Below are positions 1-5,264 of a DNA stretch of 5,924 nt, piece after piece. The notes beneath the pieces are model-generated. The model had not been told where the DNA came from, did not search any database, and saw nothing but the letters and a program-made list of their open reading frames with translations. Every line of letters begins with the position of its first letter. Positions within the stretch are counted from its first letter, which is position 1. A program made the position numbers and the translations under genes. Origin of the DNA: Ilumatobacteraceae bacterium (GTDB lineage: Bacteria > Actinomycetota > Acidimicrobiia > Acidimicrobiales > Ilumatobacteraceae); contig JAIOXC010000085.1 in NCBI GenBank assembly GCA_021741795.1, positions 1 to 5,924 on the forward strand. The letters are read 5' to 3'.

Positions 1-2
1 GA

Positions 3-119
3 TTAAAACTTGTAAGTTGAGTCGCTCTCGCCGTAACCATTGAATGAGTCAACGGCGTTCATCACCGTGAGGTGACCAACGAGGGCAAGGGCGAGAAGAA
101 TAATTGTTGCTGTGATCAT
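3..119 (-). CDS. possible 38-residue single-pass membrane microprotein
   Basis: A complete short frame, ATG to TAA, encodes 38 residues. It opens with a hydrophobic stretch (about residues 2-20, ITATIILLALALVGHLTV) followed by a polar, acidic and aromatic tail ending in DSTYKF. This looks like a small membrane-anchored peptide or a signal-anchor. A purine-rich AAAGG sits only one base before the ATG, too close for a good ribosome-binding site. I recognise no family. It is divergent from the methyltransferase gene, with a 141-base gap between the starts. The balanced hydrophobic/polar layout and the complete frame favour a real gene, but a frame this short can arise by chance, so confidence is low to moderate. 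Confidence 0.4.
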   Translation of the reverse strand: MITATIILLALALVGHLTVMNAVDSFNGYGESDSTYKF

Positions 120-153
120 GCCTTTCAGTATGGCGCAATATCTGCCAATGCGA

Positions 154-190
154 TTACCTTTGGGTAAGTATCTCTAAATTAGATACCCCA
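154..190. promoter_or_regulatory. nested inverted repeats in the divergent intergenic gap
   Basis: TGGG (161-164) plus GTATCT (168-173) pair with AGATAC (181-186) plus CCCA (187-190). This gives a 10-bp stem with a 3-base TAA bulge and a 7-base CTAAATT loop. A second, competing pairing joins TTACC (154-158) with GGTAA (163-167). The element lies between two divergently oriented genes, about 35 bases from the start of the minus-strand small frame and 70 bases before the methyltransferase start. An operator for a dimeric regulator or a 5'-leader hairpin are both possible. The pairing is seen in the sequence; the role is inferred. No convincing -35/-10 pair was found nearby. Confidence 0.35.
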
Positions 191-260
191 TATCACACGC
201 CCCGAAACCCTCGCTACTGTAATTGGTTCATTGTCAAGGAAAATTGGAGTGTGAGCGTAT

Positions 261-1007
261 ATGAGTGATAACGACTGGTGGTTGCCAACACGGCTTAAGG
301 CTGATGAAGAGTCAACACGCCTAGTCAGCGATTTTACGCAACTAGACGCAAAGGGAGACTTTGGTGCGTACCGCCGTCTCGCTCTGGGTGATTCACTCGA
401 AAATTCGAATGCATCTGTGCACAATGACCTACTACCTAGATCCAAATTTTACCAGATTCTCAAATATCTGGAATTAGGTAACCCAAAAACAATCCTTGAT
501 GCAGGCTGCGGACTGGGTTACACCACTGCTGTGATCGCTGAGATTTTTACAGATGCACAAGTGCTGGGAGTAGATCTTGCTGAAGACGCAATCACATACG
601 CAAAAATTAATCACGTAAATGCATCATTTGGCGTGATAGCCCTGGATCCCTCAGGCGAAAGAATTGGAACATTTGATCTCATTTTCTGTTTTGAAATTTA
701 CCCGTTCAGCAGAAATCGAGATGTTTCATATCAATCAGGGCTCATCAAGAATTTGTCTCAAAACTTGTCAGCTGAAGGAAAAATTATCATCAGCCAAACT
801 TGGAGAAACACAGATGCGCTGCCACCGGTTTTAAACCAAGTTGCACAATTATGCCCCGAACTTTCGTTTGAGGTTGTTTCCTACCCGCATCCTCGTGTGC
901 CACTTTGGCTTCCAAAGCGATTGGCCCTGGTATGCGCAAAAATTGTCGAGAAAGCAACAGGCAAAGAAGTCGTAAAAAAACTCATCATAATCAGCACAAA
1001 AGGCTGA
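261..1007 (+). CDS. class I SAM-dependent methyltransferase
   Basis: This 248-residue protein carries the Rossmann-type methyltransferase core. Motif I is ILDAGCGLGYT (residues 78-88), binding S-adenosylmethionine. GVDL with acidic D105 at the end of strand 2 is the expected ribose-binding position. FDLIFCFE (138-145) is the motif IV strand and GKIIIS (173-178) the following strand. The N-terminal 70 residues are helical and polar, and the C-terminal part (about 205-240) is basic and probably contributes to substrate choice. The substrate cannot be read from the sequence: UbiE/BioC-like small molecules, lipids or sugars are all possible. The ATG at 261 is preceded by GGAG at 246-249, an 11-base spacing; the in-frame GTG at 249 runs straight into TGA, so ATG is preferred. 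The gene is noticeably richer in A/T than the MFS, PAQR and peptidase genes and ends 7 bases from a tRNA 3' end, which may indicate transfer. Confidence 0.88.
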   Translation: MSDNDWWLPTRLKADEESTRLVSDFTQLDAKGDFGAYRRLALGDSLENSNASVHNDLLPRSKFYQILKYLELGNPKTILDAGCGLGYTTAVIAEIFTDAQVLGVDLAEDAITYAKINHVNASFGVIALDPSGERIGTFDLIFCFEIYPFSRNRDVSYQSGLIKNLSQNLSAEGKIIISQTWRNTDALPPVLNQVAQLCPELSFEVVSYPHPRVPLWLPKRLALVCAKIVEKATGKEVVKKLIIISTKG

Positions 1008-1013
1008 TAGCAG

Positions 1014-1086
<73 letters not shown>

Positions 1087-1147
1087 GACTTGCCAACAGA
1101 CTAGTTGCTCACAACAAAAGAACCTCAATCAGATTCAACTCTCGTGG

Positions 1148-2449
1148 TTGACTGTTGCTGTGCGTTTCCTCCCCAACCTCAATTCCACTCGACGCACCAT
1201 ATTGCTCTCAACATGGGGCTTGTTTACTGGCCTCGCGCTCTTGCTCGTTACCGCCGGCGTCTACAGCACATTGGTTGGCATTCGTGCCGAACTCAAAAAC
1301 CTGCCCACTCTCGTCAGCGGCGGTATCACGACCGCCTACTACGCGGGCTTCTTGCTCGGCTCGTGGTACGCGCTTCGCGCACTCAAACAGGTGGGACACA
1401 TTCGTGTCTATGCCGCACTCGCCTCACTACTCAGCGCTTCCGTACTCATCACCGGTGTCTACGACTCTCCACTTGTGTGGATCATCATGCGCAGCAGCAC
1501 AGGCTTTTGTTTTGCGGGTTTGTATGTCGTGGCCGAATCTTGGCTGAATGGCCTTGCGAGCAACACATTCCGCGGTCGCCTGCTTGCCATGTACAACGTA
1601 GTGACGATCGGGGCATACGGCGCCGGTCAGTTATTGGTGTTTAATTTTGACGCACGGACACTCACGGGTTTTGCATTCGCTGCAGTTGTTTCATCACTCG
1701 CAGTCATTCCCGTCGCAATGTCCGAACAAGCAGCAACTCCTCAAGTCGAAAACAATACGCACATCACGATGCGTGAACTCGCAAGAATTGTTCCAACGGG
1801 TGCAGGCACCATTTTGCTCGTTGGTCTTGCACACGGCGGAATGCTCGGTATGGCGGTTATTTTTGCAACACGTGAAGGTCTCAGCGTTGGTCGAGTTGGA
1901 ATCTTGATTGCAGCCATCAACCTCGGCGGCATGGCATTGACTTGGCCGATTTCTTCGGCATCGGACGACATTGACCGTCGCATTATTGGCGTGCTCAGTT
2001 CGCTTGCCGTGATTGTTTTGGGACTCGTCATGCTCACCCAAACACCAAGCAGTTGGGTCACCACTGCGCTGCTGTTTGCGATTGGTGGTTTCAGCTTCCC
2101 GTTGTATGCCGTTGGTGGTGCCTACACAAACGACTGGGTGTCACAAGAACAAATGGGTGCAGCGGCATCGCAACTCGTCACGCTGTATGGCTTTGGCGCC
2201 ATGATCGGCCCGCTCGTTGCGGCTCCATTTCTGGACATCATCGGCACACAGGGTTTTGCCTGGTCAATTATCTCATTGCATGCACTGATCTTGTTATTCC
2301 TCATCTATCGCATTCGTGCATGGCATGCTCCAGTTACGACGAAACATTGGGATGATGTTTCATTTCATGGTCGCGCATTTTTTATTCCGGCGACGATTGT
2401 TTCGCTCGGCGTCAACCGACGTACAAAAAATAAAAATTTAAATAGTTAA
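1148..2449 (+). CDS. MFS transporter, YcaD-like
   Basis: This 433-residue major facilitator superfamily protein is the usual size for 12 transmembrane helices. It would be an inner-membrane secondary transporter exchanging a small solute with a proton or another ion; the substrate is unknown. Visible landmarks are a hydrophobic TM1 from about residue 17, the loop 2-3 region GSWYALRALKQVGHIR (71-86) matching the motif-A pattern, AESWLN (129-134), RGRLLAMYN (142-150), a polar central loop (about 191-215), a second motif-A-like loop PISSASDDIDRR (267-278), and GFSFPLYAVGGAY (314-326). From memory, ESW/ESx, GRLLAxY and the FxLYPxA-like motif resemble the YcaD family. The first in-frame start is TTG at 1148; GTG at 1160 is an alternative. 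Neither has a clear Shine-Dalgarno sequence. The C-terminus KNKNLNS is encoded by an AT-rich repeat, and the gene is convergent with the secreted-protein gene 12 bases on. Confidence 0.9.
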   Translation: MTVAVRFLPNLNSTRRTILLSTWGLFTGLALLLVTAGVYSTLVGIRAELKNLPTLVSGGITTAYYAGFLLGSWYALRALKQVGHIRVYAALASLLSASVLITGVYDSPLVWIIMRSSTGFCFAGLYVVAESWLNGLASNTFRGRLLAMYNVVTIGAYGAGQLLVFNFDARTLTGFAFAAVVSSLAVIPVAMSEQAATPQVENNTHITMRELARIVPTGAGTILLVGLAHGGMLGMAVIFATREGLSVGRVGILIAAINLGGMALTWPISSASDDIDRRIIGVLSSLAVIVLGLVMLTQTPSSWVTTALLFAIGGFSFPLYAVGGAYTNDWVSQEQMGAAASQLVTLYGFGAMIGPLVAAPFLDIIGTQGFAWSIISLHALILLFLIYRIRAWHAPVTTKHWDDVSFHGRAFFIPATIVSLGVNRRTKNKNLNS

Positions 2450-2462
2450 ATAGTTAAATAAT
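2439..2462. repeat. 8-bp AT-rich tandem repeat (TAAATAGT) at convergent gene ends
   Basis: Three contiguous 8-base units are present: TAAATAGT at 2439-2446, TAAATAGT at 2447-2454 and TAAATAAT at 2455-2462. The repeat supplies the MFS stop codon (2447-2449) and the first base of the convergent gene's stop codon (2462-2464). It sits in an AT-rich tract from about 2423 to 2465. A short hairpin (CGTC 2410-2413 with GACG 2418-2421) precedes it on the plus strand but is followed by A rather than T residues, so it is not a standard intrinsic terminator for the transporter. Confidence 0.75.
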
Positions 2463-4549
2463 TAACCAAAAGCCCGCACTGGACGCACGTAGCTCGTGGT
2501 GTCCTTGGTGCTGCTGGTCTGAGTGCCGGTGCTGAAACTCTGGGAGCACGCGAAGGTGCGGACGTACTCAGAAGAACTCCAATAGTAGCCAGTAGAAAAA
2601 CCACCAACTGTGGTTTTTTGTGTGTACAACTTGTTCAATTCGTCTTTTGACGGCAGATGCCAATCGGTCTTTCCGTTGCCTGTATAGAGTTCAGCGTGAA
2701 AAATTGCGCCAGTCGTGCATGTGACACCAGTTGTCGTGTTTGGTCGGCCGTCACCAATCGCAGTCTTAGTTGTTGCATTTCGGAGCGTCGAGGTATCGCT
2801 GCACCATTTCAATATTGGGTCAACAGTTGATGAACCAGTATATTCGCCTGCTCCGACACTGATTCCGTTACCCCAACCTGTCGGGGCGGCTTCCAAATAT
2901 TTGCATGTTGTGTTGCAAACTGAGCCTGTTGATGTAAACGTGCCGCCTGCTGCTTGCACATAAAACACGATGCCGCCACCCGGCCCCGTGTTACCGACAG
3001 CACACACGCCACCCGTGGCGCAAGTCGCTGCTGTGACGGTGAACGTTGCATCGATGTAGCCCGTGAGATAGTTGCTTGTGGTCGCTGCAGTTGCACGAAC
3101 CACACAGCTACCAGCCGCCGTGAAAGTCAGCACCCTGGTTGAAGAGTTGATGGCACAGCCCGTTGCACCTGCAGACTGCACCGCGTAGGTGATCGCACCA
3201 TCACCAGAAGATGACGCAGCCAACGGTGTGTTCGGTGATTGTGCGGTGGTAAGCGCAGTGGTTGGTGACCATGTCACAGTTTGGGTTGGCAATGTTGGTG
3301 TGGCAGCAGCTGATGCAGCCGAATAACTTCCAGTGCCAACACTGTTTGTCGCGGCAACTTTGAAATAGTAAGCAGTGCTATTGGTGAGCCCGGTGACCGT
3401 TGCAGAGGTACTCGTTGATGTGCCATCCGCAAATGGGGTGTAACTACCACTTGATGATGTCGAATACTGAACCACATAATCAGAGATCGCCGCTCCGTTG
3501 GTTGCAGGTGCACTCCACGCCACAACCACTTGGGCGTTGCCTGCAGTTACCGAACTAATCACAGGTGCGTCGGGTTCACCATTGCGAGTAACTGTCACTG
3601 ATTGTGGGGAGCCAGCAAGAGTGGTTTGCGCATTGCCAGCAGTATCAGTCATCGAAAACGACGCTGCCGCCGTCAATGTCGACACCACCCCAACACCATT
3701 CGTTGTCGCAGTTGACACCGCAATCACCGTGCACACTGTCGACGACGTCTGAGTAATTGAAGTAATCGTCGAAATGTTCGTCAAATCAAAATCTGAACCA
3801 GATGTGAGCGACAATGTTGAACACGTAATCGCCTCATTGCCCGTAACCGTGAAACTTATCGACGCTGACGACGACGTTGCAGCCGTTCGAGCAAGAGTCA
3901 CCGTTGGAGCACTCGTGTCAGGCAACGTTGTCGTTGTCGTCGTCGTGGATGTCGTCGTGGTAGATGTTGTTGTTGTCACCGTGGGCGGCGCAACCGTCGT
4001 CGTAGTAGGCACAGTCGAACTTGTCGTAGTCGTCGAACTCGTCGTCGTAGTCGAACTCGTCGTCGTAGTCGAACTCGTCGTCGGCACAGTCGAAGTCGTC
4101 GTTGTTGCGGGTGCTGCCAACCATTTCACTGGTGTGTTCTCCCACCAACACACACCCGTGCGCGGCCATCGCAACACACCAGAATCTTTATCGGCGCACG
4201 CCAGAATTTCTTTGGTCGAAGTTGGTCGAGCAAGCCTTGTGCCCTTGAACGGGCACTGACCGACATAGGCAAGAGTCATCTCACGACTATTTGTATTAAT
4301 GCACAACGCTGGGGCCGCACCACGTGCAGACCACACCAACTTGAACTCAGAACCATAACTACACGAATTATCGGCACTCACCCGCAATGTCGAAGTAGTT
4401 TTGCTCACGCACGCAACGACAACCGACCTGACTGGCGGCACAACCTGCGCATCAGCCTTGGCATCAACAGGCGAGCCAACACCCCCCTGCGACAACCGCC
4501 AACAACACAGACACAAAAAACGTCCGAATTGAAAACTGCACTCCCCCAA
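2462..4549 (-). CDS. secreted multidomain protein (Thr-linker, Ig-like, Fn3, Lcl/DUF1566), N-terminus frameshifted
   Basis: The open frame has 695 codons; numbering follows it. Residues 33-147 form a Cys-rich region (C47, C63, C83, C99, C118, C134) whose ACVSKTTSTLRV segment resembles the ACVNKK..LRV units of bacterial surface proteins. Residues 148-209 are a Thr/Ser-rich linker. Residues 212-322 look like a bacterial Ig-like domain. Residues 325-418 are fibronectin III (PDAPVISSVTAGN, TGLTNSTAYYFKVAATNSVG). Residues 423-508 are another Ig/MBG-like unit. Residues 520-695 match Lcl/DUF1566: GPGGGIVFY, YLEAAP, DWHLPSKDELNKLY, YYWSSSEY, VRPVRAFG. Its role is probably extracellular binding or adhesion. 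There is no sortase motif or C-terminal membrane anchor. The TTG-started N-terminus (MGECSFQFGRFLCLCCW) is not a credible signal peptide, whereas a frame starting at GTG 4541 is, implying a one-base frameshift at 4482-4487. The start is 13-21 bases after the hemolysin III stop, so co-transcription is likely. Confidence 0.85.
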   Translation of the reverse strand: MGECSFQFGRFLCLCCWRLSQGGVGSPVDAKADAQVVPPVRSVVVACVSKTTSTLRVSADNSCSYGSEFKLVWSARGAAPALCINTNSREMTLAYVGQCPFKGTRLARPTSTKEILACADKDSGVLRWPRTGVCWWENTPVKWLAAPATTTTSTVPTTSSTTTTSSTTTTSSTTTTSSTVPTTTTVAPPTVTTTTSTTTTSTTTTTTTLPDTSAPTVTLARTAATSSSASISFTVTGNEAITCSTLSLTSGSDFDLTNISTITSITQTSSTVCTVIAVSTATTNGVGVVSTLTAAASFSMTDTAGNAQTTLAGSPQSVTVTRNGEPDAPVISSVTAGNAQVVVAWSAPATNGAAISDYVVQYSTSSSGSYTPFADGTSTSTSATVTGLTNSTAYYFKVAATNSVGTGSYSAASAAATPTLPTQTVTWSPTTALTTAQSPNTPLAASSSGDGAITYAVQSAGATGCAINSSTRVLTFTAAGSCVVRATAATTSNYLTGYIDATFTVTAATCATGGVCAVGNTGPGGGIVFYVQAAGGTFTSTGSVCNTTCKYLEAAPTGWGNGISVGAGEYTGSSTVDPILKWCSDTSTLRNATTKTAIGDGRPNTTTGVTCTTGAIFHAELYTGNGKTDWHLPSKDELNKLYTQKTTVGGFSTGYYWSSSEYVRTFACSQSFSTGTQTSSTKDTTSYVRPVRAFG
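3923..4108 (-). other. Thr/Ser-rich low-complexity linker region
   Basis: This segment encodes residues 148-209 of the secreted protein, almost entirely Thr and Ser with a few Pro, Val and Ala. It is probably an extended, possibly O-glycosylated stalk separating the Cys-rich head from the Ig/Fn3 domains. At the DNA level it is a run of ACn and TCn codons, which gives long GTC/GTT-rich shadow frames on the plus strand. Confidence 0.85.
4014..4085. repeat. 18-bp tandem repeat, four copies, inside the Thr linker
   Basis: GTCGAAC begins at 4014, 4032, 4050 and 4068, an exact period of 18. The copies at 4032 and 4050 are identical. The one at 4068 differs in its last two bases and the one at 4014 at three positions. 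Each unit encodes the six-residue SSTTTT motif on the minus strand. The period is a multiple of three, so gain or loss of a copy would change linker length without breaking the frame. Confidence 0.9.
4454..4541 (-). other. signal peptide split by a one-base frameshift at a G6 tract
   Basis: From GTG at 4541 the minus strand reads V/M-QFSIRTFFVSVLLAVVAGG, a basic start followed by a hydrophobic core. It then reaches a run of six G (plus-strand C at 4482-4487) and, read as given, ends after 25 codons at TGA (GGCWLAC-stop). With five G the frame continues as GGVGSPVDAKA-DAQ, an ideal signal peptidase I site (AKA before DAQ), and joins the long downstream frame. The signal peptide reading is strong. 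Whether the extra G is real, variable or a sequencing error cannot be told here. Confidence 0.75.
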
Positions 4550-4562
4550 CGCTACAGATTGA

Positions 4563-5228
4563 TTAAGCGACGCGGGCGATCAGCACGCCAACGCCAGCAA
4601 ACTGCAGGATTCCGGCAACAACAGTGAATACATGCCAGACCTCGTGAAAGCCAAATACCTCGGGTGAGAGTTTTGGTTTTTGCATATAAAACAACACAGC
4701 ACCAACGGTGTAGACAATGCCACCAAGTGCATACAGCAACAAGCTTGTAAACCCAGCGCGGTGATAGGCCCACGGCAAGATGATCAACGCAGCCCAACCA
4801 ATAATCAAATACAACGCGTGACCCACACGTTTGGCTTTCCACGTGATCTTGAGACCCATACCAACTGCTGCGGCTAACCAAATTGCAAGCAAGAACGGCA
4901 CGCCAACTTTGCGTGGCAAGGCCAGCAGACACACCGGCGTGTACGAACCAGCAATCAGTACGTAGACCATTGCGTGATCGAGTTGTTGCATCGTTCGCTG
5001 CCCTTTAAGTGAGCGCGTGAACAGGTGATACGACGCAGATGTTGAGTAGAGCGCGAGTAACGACAGCGCATAAATACCGACTGCTAGGCGCGCAGTACCA
5101 GCTGGCGTTACAAGGGTAAGAATGATTCCTGCGGGAATAGTGACCGCAACTGCAATCGCATGAATGCGACCGCGCCAACGGGGGCGCCACTTGCCAGTCG
5201 AGTGCTGAAACACTGGAATATGTGGCAC
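4563..5228 (-). CDS. hemolysin III / PAQR family membrane protein
   Basis: This 221-residue polytopic protein has about seven hydrophobic segments, the size and topology of the bacterial HlyIII/YqfA family. Conserved family residues are visible: SASYH (S64, H68), LDH (D84) in QQLDHAMVYVLIAGSYTP, and HEVWH (H195, H199) near the C-terminus. By analogy with PAQR hydrolases, H68, H195 and H199 would bind zinc and S64 and D84 would complete the site. The true substrate is unknown; "hemolysin" is a historical name and a role in lipid hydrolysis or membrane homeostasis is more likely. The frame is open back to a GTG at 5264, but the GTG at 5228 is chosen because a perfect AGGAGGTGA lies seven bases upstream. 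It is divergent from the peptidase gene, and its stop is 21 bases from the GTG of the secreted-protein gene on the same strand. Confidence 0.93.
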   Translation of the reverse strand: MPHIPVFQHSTGKWRPRWRGRIHAIAVAVTIPAGIILTLVTPAGTARLAVGIYALSLLALYSTSASYHLFTRSLKGQRTMQQLDHAMVYVLIAGSYTPVCLLALPRKVGVPFLLAIWLAAAVGMGLKITWKAKRVGHALYLIIGWAALIILPWAYHRAGFTSLLLYALGGIVYTVGAVLFYMQKPKLSPEVFGFHEVWHVFTVVAGILQFAGVGVLIARVA

Positions 5229-5232
5229 GAAT

Positions 5233-5241
5233 TCACCTCCT
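5233..5241 (-). promoter_or_regulatory. perfect Shine-Dalgarno site fixing the hemolysin III start
   Basis: The minus strand reads AGGAGGTGA, fully complementary to the 16S rRNA 3' tail. Seven bases separate AGGAGG from the GTG at 5228. This sets the start 12 codons inside the longest open frame. Confidence 0.9.
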
Positions 5242-5252
5242 CGACAACAGCG

Positions 5253-5258
5253 TAACCT
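5253..5258 (+). promoter_or_regulatory. candidate -10 element for leaderless transcription of the peptidase gene
   Basis: TAACCT fits the TAnnnT pattern and ends six bases before the ATG at 5265, the spacing expected if transcription starts on the ATG. There is no Shine-Dalgarno sequence in front of that ATG, which fits a leaderless mRNA, common in actinobacteria. No strong -35 is visible. The assignment is an inference from position only. Confidence 0.3.
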
Positions 5259-5264
5259 TGGCAC

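Noticed and set aside
179..445. 88-residue minus-strand frame overlapping the methyltransferase start
   Set aside because: No recognisable domain and it overlaps a gene with clear SAM-binding motifs; composition looks like antisense of coding sequence.
1105..1644. 179-residue plus-strand frame rich in Arg, His and Cys
   Set aside because: It lies in another frame of the transporter gene, whose own frame shows clear MFS motifs and membrane helices.
2410..2440. Intrinsic terminator for the transporter gene
   Set aside because: The 4-bp stem is followed by A residues on the plus strand, not the T tract needed; on the minus strand the T-rich tract comes before the stem.
4014..4085. Regularly spaced repeat that might be a CRISPR array
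   Set aside because: The copies are contiguous 18-base units without spacers and encode SSTTTT in frame.
3774..4259. 161-residue plus-strand open frame rich in Val across the Thr linker
   Set aside because: It is the complement of ACn/TCn codon runs in the secreted-protein gene; Val-only low complexity and no start signal or domain.
4482..4523. Lipoprotein lipobox (VAGGC) in the GTG 4541 frame
   Set aside because: The frame stops four residues after the Cys, the position -3 residue is Ala rather than Leu, and the five-G reading gives a much better signal peptidase I site joined to the long frame.
4552..4932. 126-residue minus-strand frame overlapping hemolysin III
   Set aside because: It is an alternative frame within a gene with conserved PAQR residues and a perfect ribosome-binding site.
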